Of a DNA stretch of 64,000 bases, positions 17,045 to 25,824 are shown piece after piece (the stretch's first letter is position 1; each line of letters opens with the position of its first letter). The stretch covers positions 49,313-113,312 of the forward strand of contig CAZSLI010000006.1 of NCBI GenBank assembly GCA_964607705.1, in the 5' to 3' direction. The notes beneath the pieces were generated by a model. The model was not told where the DNA came from. It did not search any database and saw nothing but the letters and a program-made list of their open reading frames with translations. This DNA comes from CAZSLI01 sp964607705. Its GTDB lineage: Bacteria > Actinomycetota > Coriobacteriia > Anaerosomatales > PHET01. The position numbers were made by a program, and so were the translations under genes.

Positions 17045-17743
17045 TTAGAAGAGCCTGCCGAGTCGAAGCTGATCGAGAATGATGAGCGCCGCCCACCAGA
17101 TGGCGACGCCGGCGAGCGTGGCGACGGCGCCGCGAACCAGCGCCGAGAAGAACATCGCCGAGGAATCCGAACCCGGCCGCCTGCGATAGACCAGCCAGAC
17201 GATCACCAGCAGAACGGGTCCCGCGATCGTAAGCGCAAGACCGCCGACGATCATCAGCGGGTACAGCGACGAGTCGTAAGCTGCAAACCGGGCGGGGACT
17301 CGCGACAGCAGGTAGACCATGGCTACGGCGAACACCGCCCAGACCGCGTCGTAGACCAAGAACGGCCACCACGGCACGCTGTCAGCCACGACAGGCGCTT
17401 CAGCGAGCGCGGACGCAGGCTCCGGAGCCGTCGCGAGCTCGGCGGGATCGGTCGTGGCAGCGGAGGCGTCGGCCGCTGCGGGCACCGATACCGGTTCCGC
17501 CTCAGGCTCCTCTGCCGGTTCAGCCTCCGGCGCCGCTGTCACAACGCCGGCCTCGGCCTCCGGCTGCGCCGCCGCAACCAGCTCATCGGCCTGGGCGATC
17601 GCCGAATCGAGGTCGTCCGGTGCCGATAACTCCTCGGCGGACTCGTCGGGCTCGGGGAACAGCGGCTCCTGAACGGGGGCAGCCTCGATGAGCACGGTCT
17701 CATCGCCTTGTTCGTCCGGTGCGCTCACCGCTTCTTCGGCCAC
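17045..17743 (-). CDS. Membrane protein with acidic Ala-rich N-terminal half
   Basis: 232 residues from the GTG at 17743 (GAGGGAGGGG ribosome site). Residues 1 to about 110 are very rich in Ala, Glu and Pro and probably disordered. The rest holds three hydrophobic helices: WWPFLVYDAVWAVFAVAMVYLL, LMIVGGLALTIAGPVLLVIVWLVY and FFSALVRGAVATLAGVAIWW. I recognise no family. It lies just upstream of ddl on the same strand, so a cell-envelope role is possible but unsupported by any motif. Confidence 0.7.
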   Translation of the reverse strand: MAEEAVSAPDEQGDETVLIEAAPVQEPLFPEPDESAEELSAPDDLDSAIAQADELVAAAQPEAEAGVVTAAPEAEPAEEPEAEPVSVPAAADASAATTDPAELATAPEPASALAEAPVVADSVPWWPFLVYDAVWAVFAVAMVYLLSRVPARFAAYDSSLYPLMIVGGLALTIAGPVLLVIVWLVYRRRPGSDSSAMFFSALVRGAVATLAGVAIWWAALIILDQLRLGRLF

Positions 17744-17772
17744 TGGAAACCCCTCCCTCGACTGGGCACAGT

Positions 17773-19236
17773 CTAGAGCGTGCCAGCGACCTGCTCAACC
17801 GCCCCGCTATCGCGGCCGAACCACGAGAGCACCGCGCCGCATGCGGCGAGCGCAGCCCCTACCTTCAGAGCGACCGACATCCCCTCGGAGAGGAGCGCCG
17901 CCGTCGCTGTCGGGAGCTGGCCGCTGCCCTCGGGAAGCCCGCCCGCACCCAGATGGGCGCCGAGTATGGCGGCCGTCAGAGCGATGCCGAGGGCCATTCC
18001 CACGTTGCGCGCCTCGGCCACGAACGCCGACCCGACGCCCGCGTTGTGCCGAGGAGTCGCTCGCAGGATGGCAGCGGTGTTTGGCGTCTGGAAGACCGCC
18101 ATCCCGGACCCGATGATCACCAGTACGGCGCCCACTGCCCACACGGTGGATGCGGTTCCCAAGAAGGAGGCGGCGAGCAGGCCGACCGCGAGCGTCACCA
18201 TCCCGCCGGTTGCTAGGCCGCGACTCCCTCGCCGATCGGAGGCCCGGCCTGCGACCGGGGCCAGCGCAGCCATCGCCAGCGGGGTGACGGTGAGCACAAG
18301 ACCCGCAACGCGCGCGTCCAGGCCGAGAACGCGAAGCAGGTAGAACGGTAGCGTGAAGGTCGCCGAAAAGAGTGCGAGGTATGCCACCGTGGCAGCCGCC
18401 AGCCCCGCCGAAAAGGCGCGGGACTCGAAGAGGCGCAAGTCCACCATCGGTGCGGAGGCGCGCCGCTCCCACCACAGAAACGTCCCAAAGAAGACAGCGG
18501 CTGCGGCGATCGGCGCAATGACGGCCGGCGCGATGACCGACCCGGTCTCCGCCGAACTCAGCCCGAGAAGTAGGAGGAGGAGGGCACCCCCACCCAACAC
18601 CGCTCCGAAGAGGTCGAAGCTCTCTCCGCGAGGGCACTCGTCAGGCAGCAGGCGCCACGCCATGGCCGCTACCGCCACGGTGAGCGGCACGTTGATGAGG
18701 AAGATGCTCGGCCAGCCGAAGGTCCCGACAAGAAGGCCGCCCAGTGAAGGCCCGAGAGTGAGCCCGACCGACACCGCGAGCGACACGTAGCCAAGCGCCC
18801 ATCCTCGGCGATTCGGCGGGAAGGTGCGCGCCACGAGCGCCGGCCCGGCCGCGAAGATCATGGCCGCGCCGACCGCCTGGAACACGCGCGAGGCGACGAG
18901 CGTCTCGATCGAGCCGGACAGCGCGCATGCGAGCGAGCCCGCACCGAAGATCAGCAGGCCGGCGACGTAGAGCCGTCTGAGGCCCCACACATCGCCCAAG
19001 CGACCCATCGATAGAAGGAGCGTCGCTGTCGTGAGCAAGTAGGCCGTAGCGACCCATCCAACTGCCGCCATGGTCTCGCCGTAGTGGGCGCCGATCGCCG
19101 GCAGGGCGATGTTGACGATGCTCGAGTCGAGAGGGGCAAGCACCGTACCCACGACGAGCACCGTGAGCACAGCCCGTTCGTTGGGTTGTGGAAGTTCGCA
19201 GGAATCGGCGCCTTGCACAACGTCTCGCTTGCTCAC
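17773..19236 (-). CDS. MFS drug-efflux transporter, DHA2 (EmrB/QacA) type
   Basis: 487 residues from the GTG at 19236, which has GAAGGAT upstream; an ATG at 19269 is an alternative. The 14-helix DHA2 pattern is visible, with the TM1 motif (LDSSIVNIALPAIG), the A-motif loop (MGRLGDVWGLRR) and motif C (GPSLGGLLVGTFGW). These proton antiporters export drugs or lipophilic cations. No TetR- or MarR-type regulator is adjacent. Divergent from the HtrA protease gene with an 87-base gap. Confidence 0.9.
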   Translation of the reverse strand: MSKRDVVQGADSCELPQPNERAVLTVLVVGTVLAPLDSSIVNIALPAIGAHYGETMAAVGWVATAYLLTTATLLLSMGRLGDVWGLRRLYVAGLLIFGAGSLACALSGSIETLVASRVFQAVGAAMIFAAGPALVARTFPPNRRGWALGYVSLAVSVGLTLGPSLGGLLVGTFGWPSIFLINVPLTVAVAAMAWRLLPDECPRGESFDLFGAVLGGGALLLLLLGLSSAETGSVIAPAVIAPIAAAAVFFGTFLWWERRASAPMVDLRLFESRAFSAGLAAATVAYLALFSATFTLPFYLLRVLGLDARVAGLVLTVTPLAMAALAPVAGRASDRRGSRGLATGGMVTLAVGLLAASFLGTASTVWAVGAVLVIIGSGMAVFQTPNTAAILRATPRHNAGVGSAFVAEARNVGMALGIALTAAILGAHLGAGGLPEGSGQLPTATAALLSEGMSVALKVGAALAACGAVLSWFGRDSGAVEQVAGTL

Positions 19237-19323
19237 ACTGGGTATCCTTCGTCTCGTACGAGCGTCCATTCTGCCACGCACCACCGCATCCGTCCCCCTG
19301 GTTGCCCTTTCCGAGGAGCGCTC

Positions 19324-20763
19324 ATGAGCGATATCACCCCCGAGCCGGTCCGCGACCCCATCCCCACTCCGCCCGAGGGCGAGCCCCCTGCAGACGAGCC
19401 CGGCTACGCTCCGCCGGTCGCGGGCTACGGGGACACGAACCTACCCACACCTGAGCCGCCGCTGATCACCGAGGAGCCCGCCCGCTATCAGGTGCCTCCT
19501 ATCACGCCTGCCGAGGAACCGGCCGTCGCCCGTGGAGACGACGCGCCCATACCCACCGAGCACAAGGCCGGGCGGGTCGGTTGTGGCATCATCGCCGCGG
19601 CCGCGGTCATCGCTCTGGTCGTCGCCGCTTTCGCGGGCGTGGCCGCCGGCTTTCTCGGCGCCCGTCTTGCGAGTGGCGGCTTCGGCGGCATGCGCGGCGT
19701 GATCACCGACCGTCCCGCTCGCGTCACCCTGGTTCCCTCCCAGACCGAAGAGCCGGCTGTTGCTGCGGCCGCTGCGGCCGTGCCCAGCGTCGTCAACATC
19801 GACATCCGAGGCGGCACGACCAAGGGCGGGGACAGCGGGCTGCCCAACAGCCACCCCAACGTGCCGACCATGGGTAACGGCTCGGGCGTCGCATACAAGC
19901 CCGCGCCCGGCGGCGGGACCTACATCATCACGAACAACCACGTGGTCGAAGAAGCGAAGAGTATCGTCGTTCGAGACGAATCGGGGCGCAGCGTTCCGGC
20001 GAAGGTCGTGGGCCGCGACCCGGAGACCGACATCGCCGTGGTTCAGATCGGCGAGCGCGTTCCCGCCATCCTCAAGGGCGACTCCGGCAAGCTGGTGGTC
20101 GGGCAGACCGTCGTGGCGATCGGTTCACCGTTCGGGCTCGAGCACACCGTCACCGAGGGTGTGGTTTCCGCTCTCGGCCGCTCGCTCCCCGACTTCTCCG
20201 GCGCGCCGTCGAACGCATACCCCCTGGTTGACGTCATTCAGACGGATGCTGCCATCAATCCCGGCAACTCAGGTGGTGCGCTCGTCGATCGGCAAGGTCG
20301 TCTGGTCGGCATCAACACCGCCATCTACTCGGACAGCGGCTCGAGCGGGGGCATCGGCTTCGCGGTCCCCGTGAACACCGCCATCCGCGTCGCCGACCAG
20401 ATCGTGGCCGGCAACGAGATCACGCATCCCTTCATCGGCATCATCGGGCAGACCGTCACGCCGGAACTCGCCCAGCAGCAGAAGATCACGGCCAAAGAGG
20501 GCGCGTACGTCGCCGACCTGGCGAAAGGCTCGGGTGCCGAGAAGGCGGGCGTGAAGGTCGGGGACGTCGTCGTCGCGGTGGACGGGGTGCCGGTGCGCTC
20601 CATGGATGACCTGATCTTGCAGGTACGACGCAAGCGTGTCGGCGACATGGTCAAGATCAGTGTCCTCCGGGACGGCAAACCGCAAGACTTCCAGGTCAAG
20701 GTAGGCGATAAGCCGGCGAACTTGACCACGCCCAAGCAGGAGTCGACGGGCACCGCTCCCTAG
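19324..20763 (+). CDS. HtrA/DegP-like membrane-anchored serine protease with PDZ domain
   Basis: 479 residues from the ATG at 19324 (GAGGAG upstream). A Pro-rich cytoplasmic region (about 1-85) precedes one membrane helix (about 90-117). The trypsin-like domain has the triad His206 (NNHVV), Asp236 (ETDIAVVQI) and Ser316 (NPGNSGGALV). One PDZ domain (about 380-465) completes the protein. It should cleave or chaperone misfolded proteins outside the membrane. Actinobacterial HtrA genes are often under envelope-stress sigma factors, but no such gene is adjacent. Confidence 0.93.
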   Translation: MSDITPEPVRDPIPTPPEGEPPADEPGYAPPVAGYGDTNLPTPEPPLITEEPARYQVPPITPAEEPAVARGDDAPIPTEHKAGRVGCGIIAAAAVIALVVAAFAGVAAGFLGARLASGGFGGMRGVITDRPARVTLVPSQTEEPAVAAAAAAVPSVVNIDIRGGTTKGGDSGLPNSHPNVPTMGNGSGVAYKPAPGGGTYIITNNHVVEEAKSIVVRDESGRSVPAKVVGRDPETDIAVVQIGERVPAILKGDSGKLVVGQTVVAIGSPFGLEHTVTEGVVSALGRSLPDFSGAPSNAYPLVDVIQTDAAINPGNSGGALVDRQGRLVGINTAIYSDSGSSGGIGFAVPVNTAIRVADQIVAGNEITHPFIGIIGQTVTPELAQQQKITAKEGAYVADLAKGSGAEKAGVKVGDVVVAVDGVPVRSMDDLILQVRRKRVGDMVKISVLRDGKPQDFQVKVGDKPANLTTPKQESTGTAP

Positions 20764-20824
20764 CCGTCGACTCCGGGGGCTCAGGCCACGACCAAGCTTC
20801 ACGGTATACTTGTGGGAAATGCCA

Positions 20825-20848
20825 GTGCGGTAAACACATTTGCCGTGC
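20825..20848 (+). other. Wobble-paired hairpin in the rubrerythrin leader
   Basis: As RNA, GUGCGGUAAA (20825-20834) pairs along all ten positions with UUUGCCGUGC (20839-20848) using three G.U pairs and a CACA loop. It follows a TATACT (20805-20810) that could be a -10, so it would lie in the 5' UTR of the rubrerythrin gene. Function unknown. Confidence 0.3.
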
Positions 20849-20900
20849 CAAGCACCGCACGCTGATCGTCAGGGCGAGTTGAAACGAAGGGAACACCTCC

Positions 20901-21410
20901 ATGGAGATGTATCGCTGTTCGAGCTGCGGCTACTTCCACATCGGGCCAGCGCCTGAGAAATGCCCCGTGTGCGCAGCGCCCAAGACGGCGTTCAAAGAAT
21001 ATGCAGGGCCTGGCGACCTCACCGGCACGCAGACCCTCGAGAACCTCAAGGCCGCCTTCGCCGGCGAGTCCCAGGCGAATCGCCGCTATACCCTGTGGCG
21101 CCGCATCGCCGAGCTGGAGGGGGCGCCGGAATCCGCCCTCAAGGCCTTCGACCGCGCCGCTGCCGAGGAGACCGCGCACGCTCTGGGCCACCTTGCCTAT
21201 ATGGGCGGCTTCGGGAGCACTCTCGACAACCTCGCCACCGCGGCCTCCGGCGAGGACAACGAGGCGACCGAGATGTACCCCCAGTTCGCCGAGATAGCCG
21301 AGCGCGAGGGTCTCGATGACATCGCGTTCTACTTCCGCAGCGTGGGTCGCTTCGAGGCGTCCCACCGCGATGGCTACAAGTCCGCGACCGAGGAGATCGA
21401 GCAGGACTAG
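20901..21410 (+). CDS. Reverse rubrerythrin (rubredoxin domain N-terminal)
   Basis: 169 residues, ATG start. The rubredoxin-type iron site comes first, with Cys6, Cys9, Cys21 and Cys24 (CSSC and CPVC). A ferritin-like diiron four-helix domain follows, with glutamates in FAGESQANRRY, AAEETAHA and similar helices. Classical rubrerythrin has the opposite order; the reverse form is known from anaerobes and acts as an NADH-linked peroxidase against H2O2. The stop overlaps the rlmN GTG by one base, so they form an operon. Confidence 0.93.
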   Translation: MEMYRCSSCGYFHIGPAPEKCPVCAAPKTAFKEYAGPGDLTGTQTLENLKAAFAGESQANRRYTLWRRIAELEGAPESALKAFDRAAAEETAHALGHLAYMGGFGSTLDNLATAASGEDNEATEMYPQFAEIAEREGLDDIAFYFRSVGRFEASHRDGYKSATEEIEQD

Positions 21411-22474
21411 TGAGCGGCTCTTCAGTTTCGCGACGAGTGCCCGCTGACGCCGGCATCAAAGCGCTCGGCCCCGCGGCCCTCGTCGAGATGGCCGAGAGCC
21501 TGGGACAGCCCACGTTCCGCGCCAAGCAGCTGACGCGGTGGCTCTACGCGAGGGCGGTCGCCACTTACGATGAGATGACGGACCTTCCGGCCGGGCTGCG
21601 AGAGACTCTCGCGGCCCGGCTTCCACTTGCTCTCCCCACGATCGTCAGGAAGCAGCAGTCCGCGGACGGCACGCGCAAGTACCTGCTCGCCCTCGCGGAT
21701 GGCGTCACGGTCGAGGCCGTGGGCTTGCCGGCCGGCGACCGCCTCACCGTGTGCTTCTCGACCCAAGCAGGCTGCGCTATGGGCTGCGTCTTCTGCGCGA
21801 CGGGTCAGAGCGGGCTGACGCGCGACCTCGGACCCGGTGAGATGGTCGACCAGATCAGCCTCATCGCGTCCGACTACGGCCACCGGGTCACGAACGCCGT
21901 GGCCATGGGTCAGGGTGAGCCGTTCGCGAACTACGACCACGTGCTGGACGCGCTCCGGTTCATGAACTCCCCCGACGGACTCGGTATCGGAGCGCGGCAC
22001 CTGACGGTTTCGACCTGTGGCCTCGTCACCGGCATCCACCGCTTCTCCCGCGAGCCCGAGCAATTCACCCTCGCGGTTTCCCTCCACTCCGCCGTCCAGG
22101 CGACCCGTGACCGTATCATGCCCGGCGTCCGGGCGATCCAGCTCGGGGCGCTGCGCGACGCACTGTCTTCCTACGCCCAGATGACTGGACGGCGTCCCTC
22201 GCTCGAGTACGCGCTCATCGATGGCGTCAACGACACCGGCGAGGAGCTCAGTTCGCTCATCGACTTCTGCCGAGGACTCCTGGTGCACGTCAACCTCATA
22301 CCGGCAAACGCAGTCGCGGGTACCGGAGTGGGCCGGTCGAGCACCGAACGGCTCCGCGTGTTCGAGCAGGGGCTCACCGCCGCCGGCATCGAAGTCTCCG
22401 TGCGCGCCGAACGGGGTGCCGACATCGATGCCGCCTGCGGACAGCTCAGACAGCGCGAGCAGAACGCCAGCTAG
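21410..22474 (+). CDS. rlmN: 23S rRNA (adenine2503-C2)/tRNA methyltransferase, radical SAM
   Basis: 354 residues, GTG start sharing its G with the TAG of the rubrerythrin gene. The N-terminal region (FRAKQLTRWLY) precedes the radical-SAM CxxxCxxC cluster site CAMGCVFC, the substrate-binding AMGQGEPFANYD loop and a late catalytic cysteine region near the C-terminus (AACGQL). It methylates A2503 of 23S rRNA, and A37 of some tRNAs. Convergent with addA; the TAG stops of both share CTAG at 22471-22474. Confidence 0.93.
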   Translation: MSGSSVSRRVPADAGIKALGPAALVEMAESLGQPTFRAKQLTRWLYARAVATYDEMTDLPAGLRETLAARLPLALPTIVRKQQSADGTRKYLLALADGVTVEAVGLPAGDRLTVCFSTQAGCAMGCVFCATGQSGLTRDLGPGEMVDQISLIASDYGHRVTNAVAMGQGEPFANYDHVLDALRFMNSPDGLGIGARHLTVSTCGLVTGIHRFSREPEQFTLAVSLHSAVQATRDRIMPGVRAIQLGALRDALSSYAQMTGRRPSLEYALIDGVNDTGEELSSLIDFCRGLLVHVNLIPANAVAGTGVGRSSTERLRVFEQGLTAAGIEVSVRAERGADIDAACGQLRQREQNAS

Positions 22475-25400
22475 CCTGCGGCAGTGCGCCACGCCGGTGG
22501 CCGGATAGGACACATGCCGCCGAGCGCAGGGCAATCGGAGCACACCTCTTCGTCGTACTCCGCGAGGTGCCCGATCGGCTCACTCTCGATCCTGCCGAGA
22601 AGCCCGGCGATCGATTCCCGAAGGGCGCCCAAATCAGAGCGCTTGAAATCGAACCGCAGGACGACGTCGTGCTCGACGAAGGTGAAGACGACTTCGACTG
22701 CCTCGGCTCCGGCACTCAGCGCGGCGAGCGCGTAGCAGCGCGCCTGCAACTCGTAGCCCTCCGCACGTCGTTGATCTCCCGGAACGGGCGCCTTGCCGGT
22801 CTTGTAGTCGATCACCAGAGCCTTTGAGCCGCTCCAGGAGATCACATCGATCGACCCGACCAGCGCGGCTTCACCTAGATCCACATACAGGGGCTCCTCG
22901 CGGCCCACGCGGTGCGAGGCGCGCATGGTTGCCGCAAGTTCGGACGCCGAGAAGCGCCGTAGGATGTTCACCAGTCGTTCCGCGTCCTCGGCGCCTAGGC
23001 CGAAACGCGACGCGATGGCCGTCGCCCGGCCCTGTCCGATCTCCTCGGGGGCCGCCGACTGGAGCGCCGCATGCACTGCAGATCCGAAGTCGGTCGCCGA
23101 GCTTGTCTTCGGGCGTCGCAGTACCCCGAGGCGCAGCACGTGCCGTGCGTGGAAACCCAACGAGCAGGCCTGGAAGAGGTGAAGCGCCGAATAGGACACC
23201 GTCTGGGGAAGGCGAGGCACCACCTCCGGCGGGCGTTCGGCCGTGGTCCCTGGCGCAAAACTGCCCGGCTCGCGCGGTAGCGTCTTCGACTCGGTTGCGT
23301 CGTCGACCTGGGCCTCGGGGTAGAGGTGCTCCACGCGCACGGGGACAGCGCCCAACTCGATCTCACCGGGCTCAGCATCATCCAGCGCCGTACGTACCCA
23401 GTCGATGAGGCCTCCGCACTCTTCTCCCGGCTTGCCGAGAGTGGTGCACCCGCTCAGGTACAGCATCTCCTTGGCCCTCGTGCACGCCACGTACAAGCAG
23501 CGCTTCTCTTCTTCGATCTCTCGCTCGGTGCGAGAGGTGGCCATGCGCTGGTACTCGGCTGTGGAGGCCCTTCCGCACTCCTCCGGCAGCCTGACTCCGA
23601 CGACCGGGACGACCTCCCCTTCGCTCGCACCCTTACCCACAAGCACGGGTGGCATCGAGTGTTTCTGAGCGGTCGCGAGATCCACGACGAAGACGATGGG
23701 ATACTCCAAGCCCTTGGCCGCATGCACGGTCATCAGGTGAACGGCGTCGTCCCCCGCTTCGGCCGGGGCGGCCTTGTCCGTTGCTGCCTCTCCCCTCTCG
23801 GCGAGATAAGCGACGAACTCGGCGAGATCGTTGGACTCCGCCGCCTCGAACGCCTCGCCGTAGCGGGCGATCTTGCCCACATTGGCCCATGCACGTACAC
23901 CTCCGGGGCCCTCGGCATGTAGTGTTATGTCGTAGTCGAATGCCTCACATGCGGCGAATACCAGATCCGCGAGCCGCATCGAGCCCTGCTGCTCGCTTAG
24001 TCCGCAGAGAGCGTGGTACGCCGCAGCCAGGGCCTCGGTGTCGTCCTTCGTCGTCAGGACGGGCGCCTCACCCGCGGCAATCGCTTCGAGGCCCTTCCAT
24101 AGCGGCCGCTTGCCGGACGCGCGCGAGACTGCCAGCAGCGCGTCATCCGACACGTTGACCATCCGCCCGCTCAACACGGCCAGCAGGGCCTCGTCGTCGG
24201 CTGGAACCGCTATGGCCCGCAGCAGGTGCATCACCTCAGAGACTTCTGGCGCATCCATCAGGCCGACACCCGCATTGATCAGGACGGGGATGCCGCGGCG
24301 CTCGAGCGCCTCGGCGAACGAGCCGACGTGCGTGGACGCCCTGACGAGGATCGCAACATCTGAGCCGCGTGCGCCGCGAGATATCAGGCGGTCGATCTCC
24401 TCGGCCACACGGGCTGCCTCTACCTTGACCGCCTCAGGCTTCTTGGAATCATCTGTCCCAACGAACAAGCAGCGCACCCGAGGCTCTCCGCACACGTACT
24501 CCGCGTCTTCGCGCGCCGGGCGTCCTGCTTCCAGTTGCATGAATGAGCTGCCGAAGAGATGGTCCTGGCTGAAGACCGCGTTCACGAAGTCCAGCACGTC
24601 CGCATGGGAGCGGAAGTTCTGCTTGAGCTCGATCGCCGGACGATCCATCGCCGCACTTTCCCGGCCGAAGATCTCGACATCGGCGTAGCGGAAACCGTAG
24701 ATGGACTGCCGCTCGTCGCCTACGACACACAAGTTGTCACGCCTAAGCGGTGCCAGGACCCGCATCTGAAGCTCGTTCGTATCCTGGAACTCGTCGACCA
24801 TGATCAAACGAAAGGCTTCTCGGTACCTCTCCGCGATGGCAGGGTCCCGTTCGAGCAGGGCAACGGCACGCTCCTGAAGATCGTCGAAGTCCAGCACGCC
24901 CTTCTCCGCTTTGACATCACGGTACTCGGTCGCGAACGCACGCATCAGGTGCTCTATCCCGGACAGAAGCTCGCGCTCCGTTGCCGCGGTGGCCGCCGAG
25001 ATGACCGCCTCCAGCTCTGCCTTCATGCTGGCATGGTCCTCTTTCGCTTCCTCGGGCGGCCGCTGTATGTCGAACTGCAGGCAGGCACTCAGGATCGACT
25101 GGCAACGGTCATCGTCGGCCAAACAGTTGTCGACCGAGCCCCGCCACTCGGACAGCCGGGCGCCCTTGGACGTCACTGAGGGAGTCTGCTTGGCACACTC
25201 CAGCGAGGATGCGAGCTTGTCCGCGCTTCCTCGCAGTCGCTCGACCCAGTGGCATGCCTCGCCTTCACCCGCGGGCACGGAGATGCTGGCGGGATCGAGT
25301 CCGAGAGAACGCGCGTTGTCGTGACACGAAACGACGTAGTCCCGTAGCCGGTCGACCGAGAAGATCTCAAGGGCCCTGACTACTCCCGTATCCGACTCGT

Positions 25401-25824
25401 AGAGTCGGCGCGCGGCGCGTTCGAACGCCTCGGTCATGAGCGTCTTCGTGGTCACTTCGTCAGCGAGCCCGAACTGCGGTTCGACGCCTGCCTCGAGAAC
25501 GTGCCGCCTAACGAGCCGCCCGCACAGAGAGTGGATCGTAGATATCCAGGCCTCCCCGACACGGCGTCCCTGAGCCGCGGTCAGTTCCTGAGTCACCACC
25601 CGCCTCACGCGCTCGGCGATCTCGCCGGCCGCCTTGTTGGTGAAGGTGATCGTCAAGATCTGATCGAGGTCCGCGGGGCTCCAGCCTTCGTGCTCCGCCA
25701 GCGCGCTGGAGAAGCGATAAGCCAGGACACGGGTCTTTCCAGAGCCGGCGCCGGCCCGAACCGCTAGATCGCCGTTGAGGGTCGTGACAGCGATTTCCTG
25801 ATCGTGAGTCAGTTCGCGGCTCAT
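22471..25824 (-). CDS. addA: AddA-like ATP-dependent helicase/nuclease subunit with Fe-S nuclease domain
   Basis: 1117 residues from the ATG at 25824, which overlaps the stop of addB as ATGA. It is a UvrD/Rep superfamily-1 helicase with Walker A AGAGSGKT (24-31) and a motif II region MVDEFQDTNELQM, then a C-terminal RecB-type nuclease with VIDYKTGK. Cysteines in HLFQACSLGFHARH and in the end motif CSDCPALGGMC suggest an iron-sulfur cluster bracing the nuclease. With AddB it would resect double-strand breaks for recombination. Because both subunits look nuclease-competent, an AdnAB-like mode as in mycobacteria is possible. Confidence 0.9.
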   Translation of the reverse strand: MSRELTHDQEIAVTTLNGDLAVRAGAGSGKTRVLAYRFSSALAEHEGWSPADLDQILTITFTNKAAGEIAERVRRVVTQELTAAQGRRVGEAWISTIHSLCGRLVRRHVLEAGVEPQFGLADEVTTKTLMTEAFERAARRLYESDTGVVRALEIFSVDRLRDYVVSCHDNARSLGLDPASISVPAGEGEACHWVERLRGSADKLASSLECAKQTPSVTSKGARLSEWRGSVDNCLADDDRCQSILSACLQFDIQRPPEEAKEDHASMKAELEAVISAATAATERELLSGIEHLMRAFATEYRDVKAEKGVLDFDDLQERAVALLERDPAIAERYREAFRLIMVDEFQDTNELQMRVLAPLRRDNLCVVGDERQSIYGFRYADVEIFGRESAAMDRPAIELKQNFRSHADVLDFVNAVFSQDHLFGSSFMQLEAGRPAREDAEYVCGEPRVRCLFVGTDDSKKPEAVKVEAARVAEEIDRLISRGARGSDVAILVRASTHVGSFAEALERRGIPVLINAGVGLMDAPEVSEVMHLLRAIAVPADDEALLAVLSGRMVNVSDDALLAVSRASGKRPLWKGLEAIAAGEAPVLTTKDDTEALAAAYHALCGLSEQQGSMRLADLVFAACEAFDYDITLHAEGPGGVRAWANVGKIARYGEAFEAAESNDLAEFVAYLAERGEAATDKAAPAEAGDDAVHLMTVHAAKGLEYPIVFVVDLATAQKHSMPPVLVGKGASEGEVVPVVGVRLPEECGRASTAEYQRMATSRTEREIEEEKRCLYVACTRAKEMLYLSGCTTLGKPGEECGGLIDWVRTALDDAEPGEIELGAVPVRVEHLYPEAQVDDATESKTLPREPGSFAPGTTAERPPEVVPRLPQTVSYSALHLFQACSLGFHARHVLRLGVLRRPKTSSATDFGSAVHAALQSAAPEEIGQGRATAIASRFGLGAEDAERLVNILRRFSASELAATMRASHRVGREEPLYVDLGEAALVGSIDVISWSGSKALVIDYKTGKAPVPGDQRRAEGYELQARCYALAALSAGAEAVEVVFTFVEHDVVLRFDFKRSDLGALRESIAGLLGRIESEPIGHLAEYDEEVCSDCPALGGMCPIRPPAWRTAAG

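Noticed and set aside
21422..22543. 373-codon frame antisense to rlmN
   Set aside because: rlmN has the radical-SAM motif and correct length; the antisense frame is shadow.
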